A stretch of DNA of 64,000 bases from an uncultured Pirellulaceae bacterium (GCA_937944405.1 CALDYR010000016.1:1-64000), one strand, 5' to 3'. Numbered from the stretch's first letter, positions 16,990 to 30,032 are shown. Notes: generated by a model from the sequence alone, not told the origin. Program-made: numbers and translations.

Positions 16990-17490
16990 ATGAATCAAAT
17001 TGAACCTGTTTACCGGCGCGGTGTTGCGCTGGTGCGAAACTTTAACACCGGCAATATGCTGCGTTGGCTGGGCGTTTACGATTCTGCCTCACAAACCATC
17101 GGATTTATTACCGGCCAGAGGCTGGAGGGAGAATCGTTCCGCGAAGCCGTCCAGCGCGAGGTGGCGTGGTCTCTGGATGTCGACCGCCAAACCGATTTCC
17201 TGATCTCAAAAATGGCGCAACTGAACCTTGAGTTTGTGGATGCTTTGATCGACGGTGCCAACGCCAAGCATTACCACGTCGCATTTTATAACGTCGAAAT
17301 CTACCGTGAAAAAGTGCTGCGCAAGATCACGGCCCGGGAAGGATTCATCTGGGTCACATCAGAAGAAATCTGTGCCGGTCGCACCAAACTGGGAATCAAG
17401 TTCGATCCGGAACTGACCGCGTTGGTCAAAAAATCGGACGTAATTCAGCACTGGGAATCGGCCGATTCGATTCAAAGAAACGAGTACTGA
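16990..17490 (+). CDS. Nudix-fold protein with degenerate Nudix box
   Basis: A 166-residue protein. Residues 40-63 (TGQRLEGESFREAVQREVAW then SLDVD) line up with the Nudix box Gx5Ex7REUxEExGU. The leading Gly, Glu and the RE pair are kept, but the metal-binding EE pair is replaced by WS. The strand pattern after it (HYHVAFYNVEIY, EGFIWVTSEEIC, GIKFDPEL) fits a Nudix fold. Loss of the EE pair makes normal pyrophosphohydrolase activity doubtful; a binding or regulatory role is possible. The ATG at 16990 is chosen as the point where homology-like sequence begins; the frame is open from 16918. Confidence 0.6.
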   Translation: MNQIEPVYRRGVALVRNFNTGNMLRWLGVYDSASQTIGFITGQRLEGESFREAVQREVAWSLDVDRQTDFLISKMAQLNLEFVDALIDGANAKHYHVAFYNVEIYREKVLRKITAREGFIWVTSEEICAGRTKLGIKFDPELTALVKKSDVIQHWESADSIQRNEY

Positions 17491-17504
17491 AATCTTGCCA
17501 AAGA

Positions 17505-17900
17505 TTACTTTTGAGCAAATCGTAACTGCGCTCGCGCAATCGATACCTTTTTTTGCTTGATCTCGTTGAGTTCGGGTTTGTCAGCGGGCATTGCTAAAGC
17601 TTCTTCCAGAGCTTTTTGGGCGTCCGCGGCAACGATGTCTGCCGCAGGAACACTGCGGCCAGGCAATACAGAAACGACACCGTTTTCAATCTGAGCAAAA
17701 CCGCCATCGACAAAATAACGATCAGTTTTTCCGGCGTCACGGATGCACAGTTCCCCCGGCCCCAAACGCCCAATCATCGGAGCATGACCGGGCATAATTC
17801 CAGCTTCGCCGTCGATCATGGGCAGCGCCACAAATTCGGCTTGTTGGTCAAGCATCGTTTTTTCTGGCGTTACGATGACGATTTGTAATTTGTCGGCCAT
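17505..17900 (-). CDS. atpC: F1 ATP synthase epsilon subunit
   Basis: A 131-residue subunit of the F1 central stalk that couples rotor to catalytic head and can inhibit ATP hydrolysis. The N-terminal beta-barrel shows the usual VTPEKTMLDQ, GEAGIMPGHAPMIG and YFVDGGFAQI blocks; a C-terminal helical part follows. It is the last gene of the atp operon, about 200 bp after atpD. Confidence 0.94.
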   Translation of the reverse strand: MADKLQIVIVTPEKTMLDQQAEFVALPMIDGEAGIMPGHAPMIGRLGPGELCIRDAGKTDRYFVDGGFAQIENGVVSVLPGRSVPAADIVAADAQKALEEALAMPADKPELNEIKQKKVSIARAQLRFAQK

Positions 17901-18102
17901 GGTATTTGATTGTCAAAGGTTGTTCCAACTTCAGCGGCAAGACGCTTACCGCTGGTGGGTGTTGGTATGCTTTTTCAGGTGAATGAGGCGAACGGGAGCT
18001 CACCAGATGCGGCAAGTACGCTGCGGTTCGGGCTTCTACCCAAACCGTTCGATTCGGCGGTTATTGGAGAGAGTGTTTGAGCCTATCCCGTTATGTTTAC
18101 GT

Positions 18103-19557
<1,455 letters not shown>

Positions 19558-19598
19558 TTATATCGTGGTTGATATTTGAAATTCGTATCTTGTGTTTA

Positions 19599-20489
19599 TT
19601 AACCGTTGAGCGCTTCAACGCCGCCGATGACTTCCATGATTTCGCCAGTAATCTGAGACTGGCGAGCCCGGTTGTAGGTCCGTGAGAGCATTTTGATCAT
19701 ATCGTTTGCATTCTCAGTCGCACTCTTCATCGCCACCATCCGAGCGATCTGTTCGCTGACCGCAGCATCAAGGAAGCACTTGAAAAGCTTGACCTTAAAA
19801 CTGGTCGGAACAACTTCCTCCAAAATACTTTCCGCTGAAGGAAGGAATTCGTAAATTGATTCGCCCTTTTTCGCCGAATCATCGACCGAAGTTTCCGCCC
19901 CGTCCAGTTTCCCCAACGGCAGCAACGTTTCAGTCACCACCTTTTGTCTGGCAACCGTTTCAAACTTTGTGTAAGTCACATCCAAGCGGTCGATCGCCCC
20001 GGTAGCGTATTCTCGCAAGTAGCGTTCGGCGATCACTTGAACTTCATCGTATTTTGGTTGGTCGTCAAATTGCAAAAAACCTTCGGCGATTTCAATGTTG
20101 CGAAACTTGAAACCGGAGATACCACGTTTTCCGCTAACATCGGTTTGCACATCGGCGAAACTCTCCATTAGTGCGTCGCGCGACTTAATTCCCAATCTCA
20201 ACGCATTGCCGTTGTAGCCACCACATAGGCCTCGGTTACCTGTCAGAACCAAAATTTTCGCAGCTTTGGCTTCCTCACGGGTCTCCAACAGCGGGTGGGA
20301 AACGTCCAACCCCGCTCGCGCTAAATCGGAAACCACCGCTGTGATACGGCGAGTGTAATCATTGGCCGACGTCGCCCGATCCATGGCTTTCTTAAACCGC
20401 GCGGTGGCAATCAGTTCCATCGTTCGGGTGATCTTCTTGATGTTGCGAATCGACTTGCGGCGTTTGTCTAATGCTTTGGCGTTGGCCAT
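19599..20489 (-). CDS. atpG: F1 ATP synthase gamma subunit
   Basis: A 296-residue rotor shaft subunit. The N-terminal helix shows IRNIKKITRTMELIATARF (the family's KITxxMxMVA region, with I for M). GNRGLCGGYN is the conserved central block, and the C-terminal helix RARQSQITGEIMEVIGGVEAL matches the family end. It lies between atpA and atpD. Confidence 0.97.
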   Translation of the reverse strand: MANAKALDKRRKSIRNIKKITRTMELIATARFKKAMDRATSANDYTRRITAVVSDLARAGLDVSHPLLETREEAKAAKILVLTGNRGLCGGYNGNALRLGIKSRDALMESFADVQTDVSGKRGISGFKFRNIEIAEGFLQFDDQPKYDEVQVIAERYLREYATGAIDRLDVTYTKFETVARQKVVTETLLPLGKLDGAETSVDDSAKKGESIYEFLPSAESILEEVVPTSFKVKLFKCFLDAAVSEQIARMVAMKSATENANDMIKMLSRTYNRARQSQITGEIMEVIGGVEALNG

Positions 20490-20612
20490 AAATTAAGCTC
20501 GAAAACGTTGACATGAGTACTGAAATTAACGACGGAAGGTATCGCAGGCTTTCCACTTACGGCATATCTGGAAGACACTCTGCGGCTGCCCCATCGGACA
20601 CAACCTATGTTT

Positions 20613-22861
<2,249 letters not shown>

Positions 22862-22947
22862 TTCGAGAACCGCTAAGGTTTAAGTTAGCACCGCTTTGTA
22901 AAAAAACTGTTTGTATCGAGACTACGACAGAACGATTTAAGAACTGC

Positions 22948-23496
22948 TTAGGCACCGGGAGACGAGAATCGTTCAACAGATTCGGCAATCAATTTTGCGT
23001 GGTCGTCTTTACTGAGCGCACGCCCCACGATGCTGCTGGCCAATCCGACGGCGGTGTCGACGGACGATTCCGCCAACTCACGAACCGCCTCACTTTTCGC
23101 AGTTTCAATGTCCCCAAGTGCGCGCTGCCGTGTTCGGATTGCTTCTTCATTGGCCTCAGCGACAATCTTTTCTTTCGCCGAATTGGCGTCAGCTTTTGCT
23201 TCGGCCATCACAGCGGCAGCTTCATCGTGAGCCCCGGCAAGTTTTTCTTCGTACTGCTTCAGATTGGTTCGGGCCTGTTGCTCCGCTTTGTCAGCGGCGT
23301 CAATTTTATCAGATATGCACTGCTCACGCGCGTTGAGCCCTTCGATGATTGGCTTCCAAGCGAACTTGCCGAGCAAAAACAGCAGACCACCAAAGATGAT
23401 CAGCGTCCACAACGCCAAATCCGCTGAAACGTACAGCGGGTTGACACTGCCGTCGCTGGCAAGCAACAAGCCGTTGTTTAAGGTCAGAATACTCAT
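22948..23496 (-). CDS. atpF: F0 ATP synthase b subunit
   Basis: A 182-residue peripheral stalk subunit. One membrane helix lies at about residues 27-46 (ALWTLIIFGGLLFLLGKFAWKP), followed by a long charged coiled coil rich in Ala, Glu and Lys. I take the ATG at 23496, which has GAGG about 10 bases upstream, rather than the TTG two codons earlier. It is placed between atpE and atpH, as usual. Confidence 0.94.
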   Translation of the reverse strand: MSILTLNNGLLLASDGSVNPLYVSADLALWTLIIFGGLLFLLGKFAWKPIIEGLNAREQCISDKIDAADKAEQQARTNLKQYEEKLAGAHDEAAAVMAEAKADANSAKEKIVAEANEEAIRTRQRALGDIETAKSEAVRELAESSVDTAVGLASSIVGRALSKDDHAKLIAESVERFSSPGA

Positions 23497-23622
23497 AACC
23501 AATCCTCAATCAATGAAAACGCAACCAGCCAAACCGACCAGAAAATCAAAATCAGAAGCTGAAACCAAAGACTTAACACCGACACCACGCCAAGGGCGCG
23601 GCAAACAGGCTTCGCAACTAAA

Positions 23623-23892
<270 letters not shown>

Positions 23893-23928
23893 TCATCAGA
23901 ATTCTCTCAATTACTCGCCCACCACAAT

Positions 23929-25014
23929 TTAATGGGCGTGTTGCGCCGAACCGATAAACAGCGACGCTAAAAACGCAAAAATGTAAGCTTGCAGGAACGC
24001 GACAAACAACTCCAACGCGCTGAACGCGACGGAACCGAGCACAGCGATCGGCGCGACGGCATAAACGATGGCCGTCCCCCCAGCCACTCCAATGAAGGCA
24101 ACAAAAATCGCCAACACTAGGTGCCCAGCAAACATATTGGCGAACAAACGCACCGCCAATACGAAATGCTTTACCAGCATCCCAAATATCTCAATTACAA
24201 AAATCAGCGGCACCAAAACCATCTTCAGCATAGGCGGCAAATCCATCGTCGGAACCTGCGCCTTAAGAAACTGAACGAACCCCATCTTCTTAACACCAGA
24301 CCCAACAACCACCCCAAAAACGAACAACGCCAGCACGCCGGTCACCGCCATCGTGCCGGTCGCTGAACCAAAGCCGGGAATCATCCCGAACAGATTTAAG
24401 CCCAGCACAAAAAAGAAGGTAGTCAAGATAAATGGCAGAAATCGATCGGTATCTTTTTTCCCGATGGCCGGGCGTGCGACTTCATCGCGAATAAAGACAA
24501 TCATCGCCTCCAGAGCATTCCAGACCTTGCCCTTGGGCTTCTGGCCCGACTGAATCTTACGACCCAACCAACAGAACACCAAGAACATCAGCACCGCAAC
24601 GACCAACTCGATCGCCATAAACTTAGTTGGACGCAATGTCAAAACGGGAGCCTCAGGCGTCCCAACAACCGGTTGCTCAACCCCAAAAACATTCGGAATA
24701 CCAAACCCTGAATGAACGTGCCCTTGATCATCCGTGTACTCAAGCCCCAGAAACCCCGGGGTCTCGATAAAGTTCGCATCCTGAACATGGGCCATCAAGT
24801 GACCTATATCCAAATAGTGATCCATATTGGCCTGCAACTGGTCATTCATCCCCAGCGACTCACCGTGTGCCGCGTGGCCGCCAGCACCGTGATCGTGACC
24901 ATCGTGTTCGCCAGCGACACCATGCCCCTCGCCACCACGAGGCAACTCAAGCCCCCCCCCCGCTGCTTCAGCGGGCGCCGCGTGGGCATCGACAGCCTCA
25001 TCATCTTTGTTCAC
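23929..25014 (-). CDS. atpB: F0 ATP synthase a subunit with His-rich extension
   Basis: A 361-residue stator subunit that forms the proton path against the c ring. The essential Arg is in AVRLFANMFAGH, and the C-terminal SALELFVAFLQAYIFAFLA helix is typical. The first 125 residues before membrane helix 1 are unusual: 15-55 are Gly/His-rich (GEGHGVAGEHDGHDHGAGGH), followed by a further loop with GHVHSGFG. Such an N-terminus could bind metal, but that is inference. The start ATG shares its A with the TGA of the upstream membrane gene (TGATG), so translation is coupled. Confidence 0.94.
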   Translation of the reverse strand: MNKDDEAVDAHAAPAEAAGGGLELPRGGEGHGVAGEHDGHDHGAGGHAAHGESLGMNDQLQANMDHYLDIGHLMAHVQDANFIETPGFLGLEYTDDQGHVHSGFGIPNVFGVEQPVVGTPEAPVLTLRPTKFMAIELVVAVLMFLVFCWLGRKIQSGQKPKGKVWNALEAMIVFIRDEVARPAIGKKDTDRFLPFILTTFFFVLGLNLFGMIPGFGSATGTMAVTGVLALFVFGVVVGSGVKKMGFVQFLKAQVPTMDLPPMLKMVLVPLIFVIEIFGMLVKHFVLAVRLFANMFAGHLVLAIFVAFIGVAGGTAIVYAVAPIAVLGSVAFSALELFVAFLQAYIFAFLASLFIGSAQHAH

Positions 25015-25496
25015 TATGAGTCACCTCGTGAATTTACTTGCCGATTTAATCGACCAATGTCCAAATACAAACTCGCAAACAAACCGATGCTGTAAAACAA
25101 CACCAGCACCCCGACAGTCTCCACCGTCATCACCGAACCATTAACCGAAGCCCCGACAATAACAACCATTGCCGGCAAACCAGCCCTGGCCGAAGTCGCC
25201 AATCCCAAACGAAGCAGCGCTTTATCACTACCAGTTGGGAATTCGCAAAAAAACTGCGACCCAGCGGTGGAAAACGCCGCCACGAGAAACGCAATCGTGA
25301 CCTGTTTTCCTGTCAGTTGCAACGGCAAACATTCTGCACATCGCAAACCGATTAACAACACTAAAACCAACCCCATCAGCAAACAAACAATAAATATCCG
25401 AACGGCCATCCCTCCCCCGCCGGATTGGAACATCAGTCGCAACAAGAAAGGCTCTCGTGATATAATGGTGGTGAAGCTAAACGCAATTAGGGCCAC
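25014..25496 (-). CDS. unknown membrane protein within the atp operon
   Basis: A 160-residue protein with about four hydrophobic segments (near residues 31-50, 64-80, 103-120 and 124-145). It sits where many atp operons keep an AtpI-like gene, between atpZ/I and atpB, and its stop codon overlaps the atpB start. I do not see a family motif; two Cys (CAEC) follow the first clear helix. A role in F0 assembly or ion supply is inferred from position only. Confidence 0.7.
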   Translation of the reverse strand: MALIAFSFTTIISREPFLLRLMFQSGGGGMAVRIFIVCLLMGLVLVLLIGLRCAECLPLQLTGKQVTIAFLVAAFSTAGSQFFCEFPTGSDKALLRLGLATSARAGLPAMVVIVGASVNGSVMTVETVGVLVLFYSIGLFASLYLDIGRLNRQVNSRGDS

Positions 25497-25529
25497 ATCC
25501 TGTCGCTCGCGTCAGGGGCCTTTATGAAC

Positions 25530-25796
25530 TCAGGATTTCGGTTCCGCTGTTGCCTGTTCGAGCTTCCTCACCAGTTGCATTAGTTGAATGCCAGCAACGC
25601 CCATCCCGATTGCTAAACCAATCAAGATAAAAACAACTTTCGTCCCCAACCAAAGGTCAACCAAACAACCGCCCGCCGCCGGCAGCACTGCCATCAAACT
25701 AATCGTCGAAATCTGCGACACCAAGTCCAACGCCTTCGCCAGCGCGGACCGCGTGTCTTTTGAATTTCGAAGGTCGTCATACACAAAGCTAACCAA
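25530..25796 (-). CDS. AtpZ/AtpI family protein
   Basis: An 88-residue membrane protein. The second half has the AtpZ/AtpI pattern: helix, CLVDLWLGTK (family GxxLDxxLGT), helix with GLAIGMGVAGIQLM. Relatives help assemble the c ring or carry magnesium or calcium for the ATP synthase. It is the first gene of the atp operon. The open frame begins with TTG at 25796; a GTG at 25784 could be the true start, and neither has a strong ribosome site. Confidence 0.8.
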   Translation of the reverse strand: MVSFVYDDLRNSKDTRSALAKALDLVSQISTISLMAVLPAAGGCLVDLWLGTKVVFILIGLAIGMGVAGIQLMQLVRKLEQATAEPKS

Positions 25797-26674
25797 CTAC
25801 CGGGTCAAAATATGTCCGCCGCAATCGCTTGAAGCACTAATCTAAACAGCAAAAAAGCCCGTGCCGCAACAACGACAAACAAGCTCCCGCGATTCGGCCA
25901 CAATCTATCCCGCTCAGCGCTGTTCTACAATGAGCCGCAAGATGACTTTGGGAAAATTTTCACAAAGTATTCCTTGCAAATTTACCACGCGAAAAACCTG
26001 CACAGCATCGTGACTATCTCAACCGTGGCGCGGTGACCGTGCTGATTCATGTTGCCGGTTTATGTTGTCGGTTTATGACATGGCGGTAATCAATCAATGC
26101 ACTGTTCAACGCGATAACCCCTACTGTAGCTACAGGCAAACCGCGCTCTAATGCCGCCTAGGCCGGTAGGGCCTTTTCTCGTGTGCAAGCAACGGTCGCC
26201 ATGCCGTCAAAAACATCTTCTCAAGGGCGACCAAAGAGCTATTGCGTTCTCGCGATTAAGCCGCTGTGGGCTCTTTTTTTAAAAAACAAGCATCCCTTAA
26301 AGCCATGACCGGCAATGGCTTGTGGCAAATCATGGCTGGCCGGGCATCGGTTTTTGTTTGCAATAAATTCGAATTGTCGTTAGGATGTTTTAGTGGTGGG
26401 GAGAATCACAAAAAAGGTGGGTAAAGAGGCGTTAAGTTCACGGTAAACCGGCTTTGTTTTTGCTGAGGCCTGACTCGGGTGCTTCTACTTCTTATTTTTT
26501 TAAGTCAATTCTACTGACCAACGCTGGATGCCGGTTTTCGTGACTTGCGTCTGACGTTTTTTGTTCGGGCTGACGGAAATCAGTTCGTCTTAGAAAAACT
26601 ACGGTGCGGTCGCGGCTTGGACGTCGCGTGGACCGGGAATCGCAATACGCCGCAATCCGCGGCAGGAGGCAAAC
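25797..26674. other. long intergenic region with terminator-like hairpin
   Basis: About 880 bp between the divergent atp operon and the DUF4912 gene. No ORF of note. At 26233-26280 AAAGAGC pairs with GCTCTTT around a loop that itself holds AGCCGCTGTGGGCT, ending in a seven-T run, like the end of a small RNA read on the plus strand. Another partial dyad (GCCATGACCGGC and GGCTGGCCGG) lies near 26302-26345. The atp promoter must lie near 25800-25900. Confidence 0.4.
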
Positions 26675-27808
26675 TTGATTTCAGTAAAAACGCTCAGTGC
26701 AAAAACATCGCGCGATCTCGCTCAGATGGCGAAGAAAAAGGGGGTTCCGGGATGGCATTCGATGCGGAAAACGCAGCTGGTCAACGCATTGATAAAATTA
26801 GCCGAGGAAAAAACGGAACAGAAACGTCAGCAAGAAAAACCGCGCGGAACGGCTCCTTTGATTTCGGCCAAAACCCAACCCGTTAAATCCGCGAAGCGTG
26901 CCAAGTCCCATGCCGTTGATGAATCCCCGATCGCAAAAGAGATTCGTCTCCAAGCCGCCGAACAGGAGAGGCTGCGTAGCATCGCTTTCGAACCGGCGTC
27001 CAACAAAGCCCCGACGCGCGATCGTATCGTGCTGATTGTGCGCGACGCTTTTTGGATGCAAGCCTACTGGGAAGTTACTAAAGCAACTGTCCATCGTATC
27101 AAAGTTGCGTTGGGCCCTAATTGGCACAAATCAAGGCCAGTCCTGCGTCTCCTGCGCGTCTCCAGTCGAGGCAATACGAACTCGTTCGAAGAAGTTGCCC
27201 AAGAAATACCTATCCACGGTGGCGTAACCAACTGGTTTATCAACGTGAAAGATTCGCCCTGCAATTATCGAATTGCGATTGGTTACTTGATGCCCGGCGA
27301 AGGCGGCACCGAACGGTTTCACATGATCACCAAAAGCAACGAAGTGCTAACCCCTTCAGCCAACGCGGAAACCGATGAAACATGGACCGACATTACCAAC
27401 GATGTCGAAAAATATTATTCACTTAGCGGCGGTTACGAAGAGAACATCGTTTCCGGCGAACTGCGATCGGTGTTAGAAGAAAAGTCTGGCCAAGCCCTTC
27501 ATACGACCGCGTTTCAGAACATTCCCTCGCTGACGCGTTTCAGTCGCACTTTAAATTTCGAGGTCGATGCCCACATGGTCATCTACGGATCGACAGATCC
27601 TTTTGCCAACGTAACGATCGCTGGAACGCCGGTGGAGATTGAATCTGACGGTTCATTTACCGTGCGGATGGAACTGCCTGACAAACGACAGGTGCTTCCA
27701 GTTACCGCCTCCAGTCGCGACGGGACGCAGCGTCAAACGACCGTCCTTGCCATCGAACGAAACACGAAAGTATTAGCGGCGATGAATAGGGATCTCTCAG
27801 ATTTGTAG
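26675..27808 (+). CDS. DUF4912 protein with Rho-N/SAP-like N-terminus
   Basis: A 377-residue protein. Residues 6-42 (LSAKTSRDLAQMAKKKGVPG, then MRKTQLVNALIK) look like a Rho N-terminal or SAP-type nucleic-acid-binding helix pair. A Lys/Ala-rich linker follows to about 105. The DUF4912 domain spans about 113-235 (RIVLIVRDAFWMQAYWEV is its opening). The C-terminal part has an Ig-like stretch (VYGS-like VIYGSTDPFANVTIAG). The start is TTG, fixed by a full AGGAGG at 26664-26669. Function is unknown; a two-domain nucleic-acid-linked regulatory role is inference. Confidence 0.85.
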   Translation: MISVKTLSAKTSRDLAQMAKKKGVPGWHSMRKTQLVNALIKLAEEKTEQKRQQEKPRGTAPLISAKTQPVKSAKRAKSHAVDESPIAKEIRLQAAEQERLRSIAFEPASNKAPTRDRIVLIVRDAFWMQAYWEVTKATVHRIKVALGPNWHKSRPVLRLLRVSSRGNTNSFEEVAQEIPIHGGVTNWFINVKDSPCNYRIAIGYLMPGEGGTERFHMITKSNEVLTPSANAETDETWTDITNDVEKYYSLSGGYEENIVSGELRSVLEEKSGQALHTTAFQNIPSLTRFSRTLNFEVDAHMVIYGSTDPFANVTIAGTPVEIESDGSFTVRMELPDKRQVLPVTASSRDGTQRQTTVLAIERNTKVLAAMNRDLSDL

Positions 27809-28032
27809 GGACGCCTTTTCGGCCGTGTTCTGGCCAATCTCACTACGATCTCGAAACTTAGTTCAGCAAAGTTTCTCTTCGGTGTTTTGGCCTTGGCATG
27901 TCATAGCCCGGACGTCCGTGCGTTTCAAACCGAAAATACTAGTTTGGGTGGTCGAACGCGGATCAACAGTATCGGCGAATTTACCTTTGAGGCTTAATTG
28001 CTGATGGTTGTCGATGGGAAAGTCAATTGGCG

Positions 28033-28139
28033 TTGTCGAACAAAAGCGAAGCTCTCTTTCTCCATGATACGCTCCTTCTTGCGGCGCAAATCCTTCAGTC
28101 CCCCGCTAATACGCAAAGACTTTCGCTTTTGTTAGACAA
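28033..28139. repeat. 107-bp element bounded by 18-bp inverted repeats
   Basis: TTGTCGAACAAAAGCGAA at 28033-28050 and the reverse complement of 28122-28139 (TTGTCTAACAAAAGCGAA) agree in 17 of 18 positions, with 71 bp between them. This looks like a small non-autonomous mobile element or the ends of a deleted insertion sequence. Confidence 0.65.
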
Positions 28140-28184
28140 AGCCCAGCTTAACTGTCGGTTATCTTGCTAATTGGGGGACAAACG

Positions 28185-28216
28185 TTGACAAACAGGCGTA
28201 TTTTAAATACTATAAT
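28185..28216 (+). promoter_or_regulatory. sigma-70-like promoter candidate
   Basis: A perfect TTGACA at 28185-28190 is followed 17 bp later by TACTAT (28208-28213); TATAAT at 28211-28216 has a 20-bp spacer. It lies about 50 bp before the Cys-rich gene. Confidence 0.5.
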
Positions 28217-28262
28217 GCCATGCATTCCAATGGTCGGCCCATTTTATAAAAGCTAAAGTAAC

Positions 28263-28667
28263 ATGTTTTGTCGAAGACAATTTAGCTTGATCCTTTTAGT
28301 TTACTGGGGGGGGATGGTAAACTTCGGGCCCTCGTTACACACCCACGAGTTCTTTGGCCTGCACTGCAATGATTGCTGCATCAGTTCTGACAGCCCAACC
28401 GCTGAGCCCGAGGCGACCCTAAGATGTTGCGGCCATCACGTTGCCTGTGATGACTCTCCCATCCCCGCCAAGCTTGATAAGACGGTCACTTGTAATTCGC
28501 CGCACGACTGCGCGTTTTGCGATTTTTTCAAATACTGCCACGCGGATATTAAATTGCCGGTGGCGTGTCGTGAATTTCTAAGAGCCGAAGATTGTTTCTT
28601 TAAATCTTCGGTCATCGTTTCTTCTCAGGCGATCGATCACCGATCACGTGGGCCCCCGGTAATCTAA
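28263..28667 (+). CDS. exported Cys/His-rich protein of unknown function
   Basis: A 134-residue protein with a signal-peptide-like N-terminus (residues 1-25) and a Cys/His-rich body: HCNDCC, CCGHHVACDD, CNSPHDCAFCDFFKYC. The spacing HxCxFCxFF recalls short periplasmic proteins such as DUF2946, which are linked to copper in proteobacteria, but the match is loose. A TTGACA promoter candidate precedes it. It is followed on the same strand by a DUF1559 gene. A metal-binding or disulfide-bonded role is inferred from composition. Confidence 0.65.
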   Translation: MFCRRQFSLILLVYWGGMVNFGPSLHTHEFFGLHCNDCCISSDSPTAEPEATLRCCGHHVACDDSPIPAKLDKTVTCNSPHDCAFCDFFKYCHADIKLPVACREFLRAEDCFFKSSVIVSSQAIDHRSRGPPVI

Positions 28668-28897
28668 ACCGCTCTTTTTTTATTCGACCTTGCCTATCGC
28701 GGTAAACCTGTGCTTTTGTTTTCAGCATTTTGTTTGACCGTCACCTTGGTCGTGTCTTAATTATTGCTTGTCTCGACTGCTGCCGCGCAAGATCTGTTGA
28801 TTGCTGCTAATGGTCTTAAACGTTAGACGATAGCGCAGTGAATCGGTCCGCTGGTGCGCGATCGGGTCTGCGTTTCTAATTATTCAAGATTGGTCTC

Positions 28898-29986
28898 ATG
28901 AGTACAAATAACAACGTCTGCAGGCAGGCGTTCACGTTGGTAGAGCTTCTGGTAGTGATAGCCATCATTGGTATTTTGATCGGTATCTTACTTCCTGCCG
29001 TTCAGTCGGTCCGACAAACTGCCCGACGTGTAGAATGTGCCAACAAATTACGGCAAATCACGTTGGCTGTTCACAGTTTTGAGTCCAGCCGCCAGCATTT
29101 CCCCGTCAGTCAAGTTGGTCCGGGTGCGTCTGATGGCGCGGGCGGATTTCAAGCCGGTTACTACAGTTGGCTGGTGCCACTGTTACCGTTTGTTGAGCAA
29201 AGCAATCTGCATTCATCGTTCGACCTAACGGTCAACAACGGTGACGGAGGTGGCTTCAGAATCAGCGATACCCATCCCAATGCAGTTGCTGCGGCGACTT
29301 CAGTGGATTTGTTTTTGTGCCCATCAGACAACCCTTCTACCCGCAATTTTGTTACGGGCAGCGCCAACCCCGCTCCCAGTAACTACGCCGGTAACATCGG
29401 TTGGCCCTCGCTTGCATCTGGATTTTCCAATGAAAACCGAGCGAAATCTTTCAACGGCGTCATACCGCTTGAGAGACCGGCCAATCCGATTGCTTGGCAC
29501 GGAAACCCGAGGATTAGTTTTGGACAGATTGCCGACGGCACTTCCAACACAGCCATGGTTTCCGAACGGCTAGTGCAGACCGGTAACTCGGTCCAAGAGA
29601 TCCGTAGAAGCGATCCAAGATTAGGGTCGCGGCACGTGATACCGGGTGCAGCTGAACCGCTTAACTCTATTGCCAATCGGTTGCTTTCTTCCACCGATCA
29701 GCATGTCATTGAGTCCGCATTTACCGGACGATCATGGAGTTCAGGGTATCCGCTGACTGCCCCAACATACGTTCATATCCTCGGCCCCAACGCTGTTCTA
29801 GGACATTTTTCGTCCAGTGAACGTGAGGGGGATTTCTTGGTATCGCCCAGTAGCAACCACGTCGGTGGCATCAACCTTGCCAGAGCCGATGGGTCGGTCA
29901 CGTTTGTCGGTGACGATATCGAGCGTGAAGCTTGGTGGGCTCTCGGGTCTCGCAACGATGGACGCGTGAGTCCATCGTCGAACTAA
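28898..29986 (+). CDS. DUF1559 protein with type IV pilin-like N-terminus
   Basis: A 362-residue relative of the protein at 14274-15389. The prepilin-like segment is [20 protein letters not shown] at residues 10-29, with Ala instead of Gly before the processed Phe. ILLPAVQSVRQTARR follows, and the end shows the NHVGGINLARADGS motif. It should be anchored by its N-terminal helix with the bulk outside. It is followed 46 bp later by a PEP-CTERM gene on the same strand. Confidence 0.9.
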   Translation: MSTNNNVCRQAFTLVELLVVIAIIGILIGILLPAVQSVRQTARRVECANKLRQITLAVHSFESSRQHFPVSQVGPGASDGAGGFQAGYYSWLVPLLPFVEQSNLHSSFDLTVNNGDGGGFRISDTHPNAVAAATSVDLFLCPSDNPSTRNFVTGSANPAPSNYAGNIGWPSLASGFSNENRAKSFNGVIPLERPANPIAWHGNPRISFGQIADGTSNTAMVSERLVQTGNSVQEIRRSDPRLGSRHVIPGAAEPLNSIANRLLSSTDQHVIESAFTGRSWSSGYPLTAPTYVHILGPNAVLGHFSSSEREGDFLVSPSSNHVGGINLARADGSVTFVGDDIEREAWWALGSRNDGRVSPSSN

Positions 29987-30032
29987 TTTTTCCAACAACT
30001 TTGAAATACAAATATATTAAATAGTTGCAATC

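Larger units (their letters stand above)
27809..28262. other. intergenic region with 18-bp inverted repeat and a promoter candidate
   Basis: Begins with a short match to the dispersed repeat (CTGGCCAATCTCACTACGATC near 27832). It then holds an inverted repeat described separately and ends with the promoter of the Cys-rich gene. No ORF. Confidence 0.4.
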
